Below are positions 44,663 to 53,236 of a DNA stretch of 64,000 bases, piece after piece. Numbering within the stretch: position 1 is the first letter of the stretch; the number at the start of each line of letters is the position of its first letter. Under the pieces are notes generated by a model. That model saw nothing but the letters and a program-made list of their open reading frames with translations, made no database searches and was not told where the DNA came from. The stretch comes from Geobacteraceae bacterium (GTDB lineage Bacteria > Desulfobacterota > Desulfuromonadia > Geobacterales > Pseudopelobacteraceae). Where the stretch lies: assembly GCA_025355965.1 (NCBI GenBank), contig JANXYR010000014.1, positions 1-64,000 on the forward strand, in the 5' to 3' direction. A program made the translations under genes and the position numbers.

Positions 44663-46171
44663 TTGAGTCCATTTAAAGAGCTATTGTCAGATAAAATCCG
44701 TTTGCCATCACCACCATTGATTGCCATGAAGATTCTTGAAACGGTACGCAAGGACAACTTTACCTTCGAAGACCTTACCGGTGTCATAGAATTAGACCCC
44801 GCCTTGGTAGCAAGGGTGCTGAAGACTGCGAATTCACCCTATTACAACCTATCCAGCAAAGTAACAAGCATTGAAAGGTCTTTGGCTGTTCTCGGAACAC
44901 ATGCGATCAAGAATATCGCCCTCTCATTTGTTATTTGTTCTGAATTTATGTGTGGCCGTTATAAAACCTTTGACGCCACGATATTCTGGCGACACGCCCT
45001 ATCATCAGCAGTTGCCGCAGAATTGACCGCTACACTGGTTGGTGTTGCAAACAATGATATCTTCATCACGGCTCTGCTTCAAGATATTGGGATAATGGTA
45101 ATGCATTGTTCCCGGCCACAAGATTACCAGCAGGTGTTTGATCATAGAAAAGAAAGTCAACAGTCGTTATTGGAAATTGAAAGAATGGTCTTTAAGTGTG
45201 ATCATCAAGAGGTAGGGGCTAAACTCCTCAAAAGTTGGCATCTTCCGAAAGAGATATTTGAACCTATACAACATCACCATCGGGATCGTGTCGTTCCCGA
45301 AAAATATCGAATTCCGGCATCTATATTGTTTATCGCAAATGACCTGTCTTCCTTCTACAGCGGGTCCCAGGATGTTGAAAAAATCAGGCGGGTCAAACAG
45401 GTTCTAGATACTGAGTTTGGCATCCAAGGAAGTACGGTGGACGCTTTGATTGAATCCGTTGCAATTAAAACCCTCGAACTATTCTCGATATTTGAGATTG
45501 ATTCCGGCAATATGAGGCCGTTCTCTCAGATATTGCAGGAAGCAAACGAAGAACTCAGCAAGTTGAATGACTCATATGATCTTCAGATCATTGAGCTTAA
45601 ACAGGCTAAGGAGAGGTTGGAGAAACAGTCCAAGGAACTTAATGATGCAAATTCAAAACTTCGTGAACTTGCATCACGCGATGGACTGACAGGGGTTTTT
45701 AATTATCGTCTGTTCCAAGAAACTATGGATCTTGAAATAGCCAGATCCAAAAGGTATGGTCGAGAGTTTTCGTTGCTCGCGTTTGATGTCGATAACCTTA
45801 AAAGGATCAATGATGAGTATGGTCACCCAGTTGGAGACCTTGTACTCGTCAAAATTTGTTTGGCTGCGGGTAAGATCATACGGGTATCAGATACCTTTGT
45901 CCGATGTGGGGGAGATGAGTTCTCCATAATAATGCCGGAAACAAATAATGATAGGGCCATGATTGTCGCCGAACATTTGAGACAGTGCGTGGAAGAGTTG
46001 GAAATTCAGGTTGAAAATGAGATCCTGAAGGTGAAAATAAGTATAGGATTGACCAGTTATGATCCCTCTGATAAAACCATGGATAAGAAGCAGATAATAA
46101 ATATGTCAGATAAGGCTTTATTAGAGGCAAAGAGAAGTGGCAAAAACCTGATTAAATCACTAAGTGCCTAA
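44663..46171 (+). CDS. HDOD plus GGDEF signalling protein
   Basis: The 502-residue protein starts at TTG 44663 with AAGGAGA upstream. Residues about 10-215 form an HDOD domain (LPSPPLIAMKILETVRKDNF, VLGTHAIKNIALSF). A coiled coil (about 295-335) leads to a GGDEF domain (about 340-500) with intact RCGGDEFSII, so diguanylate cyclase activity is expected. The HDOD domain lacks the HD catalytic pair and serves as a regulatory fold. It probably makes cyclic di-GMP in answer to an unknown signal, opposing the HD-GYP protein at 7517. Confidence 0.9.
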   Translation: MSPFKELLSDKIRLPSPPLIAMKILETVRKDNFTFEDLTGVIELDPALVARVLKTANSPYYNLSSKVTSIERSLAVLGTHAIKNIALSFVICSEFMCGRYKTFDATIFWRHALSSAVAAELTATLVGVANNDIFITALLQDIGIMVMHCSRPQDYQQVFDHRKESQQSLLEIERMVFKCDHQEVGAKLLKSWHLPKEIFEPIQHHHRDRVVPEKYRIPASILFIANDLSSFYSGSQDVEKIRRVKQVLDTEFGIQGSTVDALIESVAIKTLELFSIFEIDSGNMRPFSQILQEANEELSKLNDSYDLQIIELKQAKERLEKQSKELNDANSKLRELASRDGLTGVFNYRLFQETMDLEIARSKRYGREFSLLAFDVDNLKRINDEYGHPVGDLVLVKICLAAGKIIRVSDTFVRCGGDEFSIIMPETNNDRAMIVAEHLRQCVEELEIQVENEILKVKISIGLTSYDPSDKTMDKKQIINMSDKALLEAKRSGKNLIKSLSA

Positions 46172-46220
46172 TGGTATATTGGTGATGCCGCATCATAATC
46201 GTAGTGATAAGGGGGAAATT

Positions 46221-46328
46221 ATGAGTAAAGGTGAGGACAGTAAGAAAGCAGAAAAGAAAGCGCCTGCAAAAACGCCAAAGGAAAAGAAAGCGGATAAGCA
46301 GATAAAAAAAGCGGAAAAGAAAAAATAG
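46221..46328 (+). CDS. Lysine-rich 35-residue peptide
   Basis: A short frame starts at ATG 46221 with AAGGGGG seven bases upstream and ends with TAG at 46326. The product is almost half lysine with Glu and Ala (MSKGEDSKKAEKKAPAKT onward), lacks aromatic residues and resembles nucleoid- or RNA-binding tails. It lies 50 bp after the HDOD-GGDEF stop and before a strong hairpin. The ribosome site and coding bias support a real gene, but no homologue is recalled. Confidence 0.55.
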   Translation: MSKGEDSKKAEKKAPAKTPKEKKADKQIKKAEKKK

Positions 46329-46360
46329 GCTACAGGGCTAATTAAGGCCCGGCAGACAAG

Positions 46361-46388
46361 GGTGGTGAGCTTTTTAAAGCTCACCACC
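46361..46388 (+). terminator. Long perfect hairpin
   Basis: GGTGGTGAGCTTT pairs with AAAGCTCACCACC (13 bp) around TT. No downstream T-tract is present, but internal T/A runs may aid. It ends the HDOD-GGDEF and Lys-rich peptide unit. The region from 46389 to 46756 has no gene; it holds the regulatory repeat at 46564-46645. Confidence 0.65.
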
Positions 46389-46563
46389 CAACTTAAATTT
46401 CAAAACCTTCCTTCCAACCGAGTCCAAATAAGTCCGCAACCAGTGGACTCTTGAGAATCCATTCAGAAAACCAACTACTCTAACTGTTCAAATTATTCGC
46501 TACATCAATCATTTAAAAGCGGCTTTGCGAAGTCTTACTACCTCATTCATTGTTTTGATCAGC

Positions 46564-46645
46564 ATGACTATCTAAAAAGTCAATGAAATTCAGATTTATG
46601 ATTTAGATTATCGATTTGACTTATCGAAAATGCTGATATATAAGT
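46564..46645 (+). repeat. Regulatory repeat, copy 1 (upstream of merB)
   Basis: An 82-bp AT-rich sequence containing ACTATCTAAAAAGTC and ATGAAATTCAG aligns without gaps to 50951-51032 at roughly 87 percent. It begins 193 bp before the MerB-like start; the second copy begins 116 bp before the rhodanese lipoprotein start. Shared upstream sequence suggests common control, for example by one regulator acting on both transcripts. Confidence 0.7.
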
Positions 46646-46756
46646 CCGTAAAATATATAAATAAATTACTCATGTGATAATCAGTATTACAAAGAAACCG
46701 CTGTCTTCAGTATCGGTTTTATTTGCATCACGATCATATGAATATAGGACAAAGTC

Positions 46757-47413
46757 ATGAGTTTTTCTAGCTATCCTGAAGAGCGTTTACGGATTGAAAG
46801 CATAGCATCCCGCTTGAACGAGCGGGAGATTATGGTTCGAGACCGCCTCATGACTGCCCTCATTACAAAGGGGCGACCGGTTGGCCTGTCCGAGCTGGCA
46901 GCTGAGGGACTGAGCTTTCCTGATCTGTCAATTATCACTAAAAAACTGGAAAAGAAGCGGGCCATAGTTCGGGATGAAGATGAAAACATCTGTTTTGCCT
47001 ATCCTGTTTCTGCCCTGCCCACTGTGCACCGGGTTACCCTGGCCGATGGCCGCGTTTTTCATGCGATGTGCGCGGTGGATGCCATGGGAGCTGCCTTTAC
47101 CTTCCGGCAGGATGTGTGGATCGCTTCCAGCTGTAGTGAATGCCGGCAGTCGGTGGCAGTTGAAATCCGGGATAGAGGGTTGGCGTCTTTTTTCCCTTCA
47201 GAGCTCCACGTCCTCCATGTGGATCTGAACCGGAATGATAACTGGGCCGGCAACTGCTGAAACGTTATGAACTTCTTCTGTACGAAGGAGCATTACGATG
47301 ACTGGACCGGCCGAATGAAGCTTTCAACTGACGACATTTTCTGTCTTAATGCCCATGAAGCACTGTTGGTGGCGGAGATGCTTTTTGATAATCCGAACAC
47401 TGAAAAGGAGTAG
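46757..47413 (+). CDS. merB: MerB-like organomercurial lyase, probable selenoprotein
   Basis: The frame from ATG 46757 meets TGA at 47258-47260 and continues open to TAG at 47411, giving 218 residues, the usual MerB length of about 212. An N-terminal winged helix (about 10-85) is followed by the MerB core. ADGRVFHAMCAVDAMG carries Cys105-x-x-Asp108, equal to Cys96 and Asp99 of MerB. Anchoring on the shared FF, the TGA falls exactly at catalytic Cys159 (MerB SFCCHVHFF; here GNC-TGA-NVMNFF). The later HEALL matches the HEAF of MerB. A hairpin with a GU in its loop follows the TGA at bacterial SECIS distance. MerB splits C-Hg bonds; selenium would bind mercury very tightly. Confidence 0.78.
47272..47290 (+). 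promoter_or_regulatory. SECIS-like hairpin in merB
   Basis: CTTCTTC (47272-47278) pairs with GAAGGAG (47284-47290) using one G-T wobble, leaving a TGTAC loop. The loop GU begins 20 nt after the TGA, within the spacing of the Escherichia coli fdhF SECIS. No bulged U is obvious, which is a weakness. Confidence 0.6.
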
Positions 47414-47419
47414 TTACTT

Positions 47420-49915
47420 TTGCTTATGAATGCCACCACGACCACAGAATCTCAACAGGAATCCATCGCTGCAAATCTGGATATTTCACTGGCAACTGTT
47501 TCTGCCGGCTGCACCCAATGTGGCCTCTGCGTCAAAGAGTGTCGCTTTCTGCAACGCTACGGCACGCCAAAGAAAATCGCCGACAGCTTCGATCCGTCGC
47601 AGAAAGAACAGTTGGTTATGCCCTACGAGTGCAGTCTCTGCGGTCTTTGCACCGCTGTCTGCCCCGAACCTGTTGATCCTGACGCAATGTTCCTTGAAAT
47701 GCGCCGCGAGGCGGTGAGAAGAGGCAATAACCAGTTTTTCGAATACGGCGGACTGTTGGGCTACGAGCGGAAGGGGGTCTCCAGACGCTTCAGTTGGTAC
47801 GGTCTTCCGATCGGCTGCGACACAATCTTTTTCCCCGGTTGTGCCTTGCCCGGTACTCGCCCTGCACAGACTCGCACCGTCTTTGAAACTCTACAGAAGA
47901 GCATCCCTGCTTTGGGGATTGTATTTGACTGCTGCACCAAACCTTCCCATGATCTTGGCCGCCAAGAGTACTTCAACGCCATGTTCGGCGAGATGAGGGA
48001 TTATCTGGTTGACCAGGGTGTGAAAACTGTGCTGGTTGCCTGTCCCAACTGCTACAAGGTGTTCAGCGAATATGCGCCGGAGCTCTCGGTGCGGACGATC
48101 TACGAAGCCTTGCTGGAAGCCGGTGCAGGGAGCGTTGCCACTGTGACAGGTACCGTCACCATCCACGACCCCTGCGTTATCCGCAGATTTGCCCCTCCTC
48201 AGGATTCGGTCCGGGCTCTGGTGGTCGGCACCGGTCTCACAATTGAGGAGATGCCTCACAGTCGTCAGACAACTATCTGCTGCGGTGAAGGGGGGGCGGT
48301 TGCCTGCCTGGAGCCTGAATTTGCCGACGACTGGGGGAAAAAACGTAAGCGGGAGGCAGCCGGTCGTCGCACTGTCACTTACTGCGCCGGTTGCACCCAC
48401 ATGCTGGGAGCTCACACTCCCACCAGCCACGTAGTAGACCTGCTGACTGACCCGGTTGCCACTATCGCTGGCAAGGCCAGGGTTTCAAAGGCCCCCTTTA
48501 CCTACCTGAACCGTCTGAAACTGAAGAAGCATTTCATGAACACGCTGAAGACGGCTTCCAGCCGCGAGCGGAGCTTCACTGGTGGCGAAGAATCTAGTAA
48601 AGGTGGACTTCTCAAGCCACTCATCATCCTCACGTTTCTGGTGGCGGCCATCGTGGCGATTCGTATGAGCGGTGTAGGCCAGTATCTGGAACAGGAAAAA
48701 CTTCGTTCCCTCATCGCCGGTTACGGTGTCCTTGCACCGGCCATCTACATGCTTGTTTACACCGTGGCGCCTGCCCTTTTCCTGCCAGGTCTTCCTATTT
48801 CTATCGTTGGTGGCGTTCTTTTCGGTCCCTTCTGGGGGGTGATTTACACAATTGTCGGCGCCACTGCCGGCGCCTGTGTCGCTTTTCTGGTGGCCCGCTA
48901 CATGGCCCGGAACTGGGTGGCCAACAAACTTTCCAGCCCCCGCTGGCGAAAGCTTGACAAGGAAGTGGAGAAAAACGGCTGGAAGGTGGTGGCCTTCACC
49001 CGCCTCATACCGCTCTTTCCCTTCAACCTTCTGAACTATGCCTTCGGCCTCACCAGTGTGAAGTTCAGCCACTATGCCCTGGCCTCTTTCCTCTTTATGC
49101 TGCCGGCCACCATCGCCTTTATCACCTTCTCAAGCTCACTTCTGGATCTGGTGCGGGGCAAGGTTTCCTCCACCTTCCTGGTGGGATTTGTGCTGATGGT
49201 GTTGGTTTCGCTGCTGCCTATGTTCTACCGGCGCTGGTCCCGGAAGCGCGAGGAGGCAGCGGAGAAAGCTGCTCGTGGTGAGGTTGATCCACCTAAAGCC
49301 TACTGTCTTTCTTGCAGCCTGAAGCTCAAAGGGATTGTCTTGGCCGCTACCGCCCTGCTGTGTGCCTGTGGTGTGGCCTTGGTACGGCACTTTTTCTGGG
49401 CTCTGAATGCACACCTTTATACCCTGGAGTTCAACCTGCTGACCGTCCTTGGACGGCTGCGGGACGGCGATATAACGGCAACAGTTGACTATCTTCGGGC
49501 TATGAGCCCATTGCGGGGTACCTTCATCCTCTCTTTTGCCCATCTTGCCCAAGGGTTCTGGCTCCCTTTCTCCTCCAAGGTCTTCTACGGAGCCGCCACC
49601 ACTGCCTTCGGTTTTCCCGGAGCAATTTATGGCGGCGTGGCGCTGCTTGCCACAGTGCTGATTGGCTTGGCCCTCGGTAGATTTTTTTTCGGAGACATCC
49701 GCCCCATTATACGGCTGGGCCGTGGCGAGGCACCTCTTGCCCAGCCTGTAAACAGTGTTGCCTTGGTGCCGCTTCTGGCTGTCATCCCCTGGTTTCCCCT
49801 CTCGTTAGTAGCGCTAATGGTCGGTGGATTGAGAATTTCGGTGGGGAAGGCTATGGCCGGCTTTACCGTTGCCATTGTATTAAGGATTGTCTGCATCACT
49901 TTGTTTGGATTGTGA
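47420..49915 (+). CDS. Fe-S oxidoreductase (CCG domains) fused to two TVP38/TMEM64 domains
   Basis: This 831-residue fusion starts at TTG 47420 (AAGGAG nine bases before; ATG 47426 possible). Two 4Fe-4S motifs (CTQCGLCVKEC and CSLCGLCTAVCPEP) precede a GlpC/HdrB-like region with CCT (FDCCTKPSHD) and CCG (TICCGEGGAV) cysteine clusters, to about residue 370. Two TVP38/DedA-type membrane domains follow (about 400-620 and 650-830), with FLPGLPISIVGGVLFGPFWG in the first. TVP38 proteins are found with mercuric reductases, which fits the adjacent merB, 7 bp upstream. It may move electrons or export a product across the inner membrane. That is inference. Confidence 0.85.
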   Translation: MLMNATTTTESQQESIAANLDISLATVSAGCTQCGLCVKECRFLQRYGTPKKIADSFDPSQKEQLVMPYECSLCGLCTAVCPEPVDPDAMFLEMRREAVRRGNNQFFEYGGLLGYERKGVSRRFSWYGLPIGCDTIFFPGCALPGTRPAQTRTVFETLQKSIPALGIVFDCCTKPSHDLGRQEYFNAMFGEMRDYLVDQGVKTVLVACPNCYKVFSEYAPELSVRTIYEALLEAGAGSVATVTGTVTIHDPCVIRRFAPPQDSVRALVVGTGLTIEEMPHSRQTTICCGEGGAVACLEPEFADDWGKKRKREAAGRRTVTYCAGCTHMLGAHTPTSHVVDLLTDPVATIAGKARVSKAPFTYLNRLKLKKHFMNTLKTASSRERSFTGGEESSKGGLLKPLIILTFLVAAIVAIRMSGVGQYLEQEKLRSLIAGYGVLAPAIYMLVYTVAPALFLPGLPISIVGGVLFGPFWGVIYTIVGATAGACVAFLVARYMARNWVANKLSSPRWRKLDKEVEKNGWKVVAFTRLIPLFPFNLLNYAFGLTSVKFSHYALASFLFMLPATIAFITFSSSLLDLVRGKVSSTFLVGFVLMVLVSLLPMFYRRWSRKREEAAEKAARGEVDPPKAYCLSCSLKLKGIVLAATALLCACGVALVRHFFWALNAHLYTLEFNLLTVLGRLRDGDITATVDYLRAMSPLRGTFILSFAHLAQGFWLPFSSKVFYGAATTAFGFPGAIYGGVALLATVLIGLALGRFFFGDIRPIIRLGRGEAPLAQPVNSVALVPLLAVIPWFPLSLVALMVGGLRISVGKAMAGFTVAIVLRIVCITLFGL

Positions 49916-49948
49916 TGTTAATTTATAGAAAATAAAGGGGGATGTGTC

Positions 49949-50830
49949 ATGTCTGAAAACGATAAGAAAGAAGGTTGTTCCTGTTGTAGCGGCGATTCAC
50001 GGTCGGTACTTTTTCCAAACGGTCAGGAAGCCGCAGCTTCCATTGATGAAGCTCAGGGGATGAAACGGGGCGAATTCCTGCGAATTTTGGGGGCCGGTGT
50101 GGTTGGGTTGAGCTGTATTGCTGGCACCCAGGCTTTTGCCGCAGCTGAGAAAAGCAGTAAGGCGAAGATTGTCAAGGGGACCAGTGATCGGATGATCGTC
50201 GACAAAGAACTGAGGGAGTTGCGAATCTCCGCCACCATCACCAAGGACGCTTCACAGCCCTCCGTGGCCGACTGGGGTCGCCGATTTCAGGCTTTCTTCG
50301 GTGCCAAGGGGGGAAAGATGGAACCCTACTTCGTCTTCACTACCGACGTGAACCGGGCGGAGATCGACAAGGCCATCCGCGAACTGGGGATCCATTCCCG
50401 TCGTCAGATCCCTATGAGTGAGGTTGCTCAGCGGACCGGCCTGAAAGCTACAACAGTCCGAGAGGACTATCTGGACGGTGATCCCATGATTTGCACCATT
50501 CGCTTCCAGAAGGGAAAAGAGATCGTTGAGGCGGCCCTAGAGGATTTTATTGACGAGAAAATCATGGTAGACGGCAAGGAGGTATTCAAACCATATACCC
50601 CCCACTTCATCTACCACGGCACCGCCGAGGCCATCAACTTCCCCTCCGGCTGCATCGTCTGTCCGTCTGACTGCAACGGCGGCATCATCACCGACAACGT
50701 CTTGCCGCTCAAAACAACTGTCAACTATTACAAGGTTAACTGGAACAGGATGCCACAGGTGGGTTCCAAGGTCGAGGTGGTGCTCAAATCCATCTACGGG
50801 CCGTATATGATGTCGTCCACCAAAGGATAG
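49949..50830 (+). CDS. Exported protein, possibly YdjY-like, Cys-rich N-terminus
   Basis: The 293-residue protein starts at ATG 49949 with GGGGG upstream. An unusual Cys-rich stretch GCSCCSGDS comes first. A signal segment MKRGEFLRILGAGVVGLS, with Lys-Arg in place of twin Arg, suggests Tat-type or Sec export. The mature part includes IRFQKGKEIVEAALEDF and PSGCIVCPSDCNGGII, a four-cysteine pattern of a metal or redox site. YdjY-like domains are suspected but not certain. It follows the Fe-S/TVP38 gene by 33 bp and is followed by a terminator, so it closes the merB transcript. Confidence 0.65.
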   Translation: MSENDKKEGCSCCSGDSRSVLFPNGQEAAASIDEAQGMKRGEFLRILGAGVVGLSCIAGTQAFAAAEKSSKAKIVKGTSDRMIVDKELRELRISATITKDASQPSVADWGRRFQAFFGAKGGKMEPYFVFTTDVNRAEIDKAIRELGIHSRRQIPMSEVAQRTGLKATTVREDYLDGDPMICTIRFQKGKEIVEAALEDFIDEKIMVDGKEVFKPYTPHFIYHGTAEAINFPSGCIVCPSDCNGGIITDNVLPLKTTVNYYKVNWNRMPQVGSKVEVVLKSIYGPYMMSSTKG

Positions 50831-50884
50831 GTGGCTGTTTAGTCATCTGTCCCGTGGAAACACGGTTTATTGATATGTTCTGTA

Positions 50885-50917
50885 GGCTGGCCGGAAATTA
50901 TTGGCCAGCCTTTTTTT
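50885..50917 (+). terminator. Rho-independent terminator
   Basis: GGCTGGCC (50885-50892) pairs with GGCCAGCC (50903-50910) and is followed by seven T bases. It lies 54 bp after the exported protein's stop and ends the merB operon. Confidence 0.9.
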
Positions 50918-50950
50918 ACATCGATCCAACAACTATCGGCTTAGATCGAC

Positions 50951-51032
50951 ATAACTATCTAAAAAGTCGATGAAATTCAGTTTTATTATTTATATTATCT
51001 ATTTGATTTATCGTAAATAGTGATATAAAAGT
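50951..51032 (+). repeat. Regulatory repeat, copy 2 (upstream of rhodanese lipoprotein)
   Basis: This is the second copy of the 82-bp sequence at 46564-46645, aligned without gaps. Both carry CTATCTAAAAAGTC and ATTTGA-[CT]-TTATCG words. Its end is 34 bp from the ATG at 51067, so the promoter of that gene lies within or just after it. Conservation of the AT-rich repeat in two places argues for function. Confidence 0.7.
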
Positions 51033-51066
51033 TAACAGTAGGAAAAAACTCTACTGGAGGAAGAAA

Positions 51067-51570
51067 ATGAAATTATTCTATGTGCTCACGGTTACTGCCA
51101 TCATGTCTCTTGCGTTTGCCGGTTGTGCGTCAATTCCGGGAACCTCGTCCAAAGGCTTGGAAATTCCCATTGAAAAGGCAGCGTTTAAGTTTGTGTCCGA
51201 CGTAAAAGAGGGGGGATATAAAATTGTTGGCACCGATGAACTTAAGAAATGGATTGATGAGGGCAAGAAGTTGACCATTATCAGTACGCTACCTGCCAAT
51301 GAAGACAAGGAGATTGGTATTCTCCCCGGCGCAATCAACGGTGTTATGCCGAAGTCGGAAAAAGAACTTACTCAGAACGATAAGGATAATCTGCTTAAAG
51401 TGGCCGGGAACGACAAAGAGAAGGTCATCGTTGTCTATTGCGGTTTTGTTGCATGCAGAAGAAGCCACCAAGGCGCTAAAGTACTTGTTGAAAACGGCTT
51501 CCAGAACGTCTATCGCTACCCTGGTGGAACCACAGCCTGGCAGGAAGTTGGATTACCTCTTACAAAATAA
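51067..51570 (+). CDS. Rhodanese-like lipoprotein
   Basis: The 167-residue product has ATG 51067 with GGAGG eight bases upstream, and a lipobox SLAFAGC. A single rhodanese domain (about 55-165) has VVYCGFVACRRSHQGAKVLV, with Cys120 or Cys125 as the sulfur-carrying residue, and ends with YPGGTTAWQEVGLPL. It resembles the rhodanese lipoprotein that opens the Geobacter ext conduit clusters linked to selenite reduction (ExtH), but here no porin follows. It could handle sulfur or selenium in the periplasm. Confidence 0.82.
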   Translation: MKLFYVLTVTAIMSLAFAGCASIPGTSSKGLEIPIEKAAFKFVSDVKEGGYKIVGTDELKKWIDEGKKLTIISTLPANEDKEIGILPGAINGVMPKSEKELTQNDKDNLLKVAGNDKEKVIVVYCGFVACRRSHQGAKVLVENGFQNVYRYPGGTTAWQEVGLPLTK

Positions 51571-51631
51571 TCGGTACTTTAACTTATAGACGCGCTAGCC
51601 ATTGAGGTTGGCCCGTTTAATTGGTGCGATA

Positions 51632-52087
51632 ATGAGTTCCCAAAAAATACTCCTGACTCTTCTTCTCGTACCCTTTTTTCTGTTTGGGTGCATTGGTAAA
51701 CATGTTGAACGTGACAAGTTGAACGGGCAATTAAATGTCTTTGGTATTGAGCTTTTTACCGATGTTGACTATCGACAGATAAAAGGTATTCCCTCAACCG
51801 AGGAGCCTTGTCTTAGAGGCTATGAGCGCAGTTTTGATGATCTTGACATACTAATCGGCTACGGATTTGACAATAAGATACGAAAAATACACACGCGTAA
51901 TGTAAGCACCAGTCTGTTCGGAATACGACCAGGTATGACTTTTGATGAAGGCAGAGAAAAGATACTGACGGTTGGTTTTACCGAGTATCTTCCGCCTTTC
52001 ACGTACAGGGTAAATGGTTACACGCTCAAGTTTTTTGTTGGCAGCGACAATAAAATATTCGGACTAACCCTTGAGGCAATTGATTGA
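51632..52087 (+). CDS. Unknown lipoprotein
   Basis: The 151-residue product starts at ATG 51632, where the ribosome site is weak (TTG 51602 also in frame). The lipobox is FFLFGC. The mature part has a SmpA/OmlA-like flavour: LFGIRPGMTFDEGREKILTV fits the helix-strand pattern of small outer-membrane lipoproteins that assist assembly. It lies 61 bp after the rhodanese lipoprotein and may be co-transcribed. Confidence 0.6.
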   Translation: MSSQKILLTLLLVPFFLFGCIGKHVERDKLNGQLNVFGIELFTDVDYRQIKGIPSTEEPCLRGYERSFDDLDILIGYGFDNKIRKIHTRNVSTSLFGIRPGMTFDEGREKILTVGFTEYLPPFTYRVNGYTLKFFVGSDNKIFGLTLEAID

Positions 52088-52153
52088 GGTTTGTACAGGA
52101 AATGAGAGTTTTTATCGGCTGCAACATGTCGCTCATGAAGAAGGTTGCGAATC

Positions 52154-52630
52154 ATGAAAGTAATTCATCGTACAGAACGCTTTGATCGCTGTCTCCAGAA
52201 TTTACAGCAAGACGGCGGCGATGCAGCAATTGCTGCCGAGAGAGCTGAACTTTTGATTCGTGAAATTGCCCAGGGTGGTTCGTCGAGTCTTGAGCAGCGC
52301 TGGAAGACCAACAACGGTGAAGCGAGGATCGAGGGCTTCCGAAAATTCTATATTGGCCGTCGCTATCGGCTTTTATGCATCAAACAGGGCCAGCGGATTC
52401 TCCTCCTCCATGCCGGTACACACGACGATTGTGACCGTTGGCTGGATAGTAACCGGGGGGCGTCATTCGGGATGGAACAGATAACGGCAGCTATTCCGTT
52501 AGCGCGGGAATCAGCCATACCTTCTGTTGCAGTCGATGGTGTTCCGGATGTTGAAATTATAGAGGAGTACCGCGAAGAGCTCTCTCAAAGGGAATTAAGG
52601 CTCATCTTTCGGGGGCTGTGCAGCAGTTAG
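52154..52630 (+). CDS. RelE-like toxin domain protein
   Basis: The 158-residue soluble protein has a RelE/ParE-type fold: an N-terminal helix pair (residues 5-45), then RYRLLCIKQGQRILLLHAGTHDDCDRWLDSN, close to the 'yRllyi...illhagtHdd' signature of mRNA-interferase-like toxins. An extra 60-residue tail (about 95-158) follows. No antitoxin gene is seen; the upstream gene is a lipoprotein. It may be a solitary relic or a housekeeping variant. The start is ATG 52154. Confidence 0.55.
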   Translation: MKVIHRTERFDRCLQNLQQDGGDAAIAAERAELLIREIAQGGSSSLEQRWKTNNGEARIEGFRKFYIGRRYRLLCIKQGQRILLLHAGTHDDCDRWLDSNRGASFGMEQITAAIPLARESAIPSVAVDGVPDVEIIEEYREELSQRELRLIFRGLCSS

Positions 52631-52678
52631 GATGTTCATTCATCATGTCTGTTCTGTTATGAAATGCAGGAGGTGGCC

Positions 52679-53236
52679 ATGTGGCAGGAGAGAATCAAGG
52701 GAGAACTGTCGGAGGATAAGGTCAGGCTGCTGGATAAATATCGTCTGGTGCCCAAACAAATCAACAATCGCGTCTACTGGGTGCGACAGTTTGCCAACAA
52801 ACCTGATCACCCATATTTGACCCATCGGGCTATGATGAAATGTCACATCATCGAACTGGTTTTCAGCTTTTACGACCTCTGTGTTGCGAAGATGACATAT
52901 TTCAAGAAGCACCTGCATTTATACAATCCCTGCAAGATCAGCTACCGCTCCGGAATGCTGGTATCCTGTGATGTGTGGGATATGGAATTTCTGATGCAGC
53001 GAAAAACCGGCATTATCATCGACCTCCGCAATCTGGCCGCCATCAGTGACATCGCCGTTTTCCGCGAGATGTGCTCTTGGCTCGAACAGCAAGAGGAATG
53101 GTGCCAGCCATATCGGGATTCCTGGAGCAATTGGGCCGGTCTTGGGTTCAAACGTCAGAAACAAGTTCATACCAGGCGACACATCAACTATGTGCATCGA
53201 CCTAACCACGGAGGAATACAATGCGCTCATTTCTAA
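52679..53236 (+). CDS. Unknown cytoplasmic protein upstream of a rhodanese gene
   Basis: The 185-residue product starts at ATG 52679 with AGGAGG five bases upstream. It has no signal peptide, and six or more cysteines are scattered through it. The aromatic/basic central part (MTYFKKHLHLYNPCKISYRS) matches no family I recognise. Its end overlaps the start of the rhodanese gene by 16 bp, so the two are translated together. Confidence 0.5.
   Translation: MWQERIKGELSEDKVRLLDKYRLVPKQINNRVYWVRQFANKPDHPYLTHRAMMKCHIIELVFSFYDLCVAKMTYFKKHLHLYNPCKISYRSGMLVSCDVWDMEFLMQRKTGIIIDLRNLAAISDIAVFREMCSWLEQQEEWCQPYRDSWSNWAGLGFKRQKQVHTRRHINYVHRPNHGGIQCAHF

Noticed and set aside
46193-46387. Minus-strand 64-residue Phe/Ser-rich frame
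   Set aside because: It is the antisense shadow of the Lys-rich plus-strand peptide and its hairpin.
47267-47413. Separate 48-residue gene starting at ATG 47267
   Set aside because: It lies in the same frame as the MerB-like gene, completes the MerB C-terminus and has no ribosome site of its own (the purine stretch nearby is inside it).
52154-52630. Complete toxin-antitoxin pair
   Set aside because: Only a RelE-like domain is seen; the flanking genes are a lipoprotein and a larger unknown protein, neither like an antitoxin.
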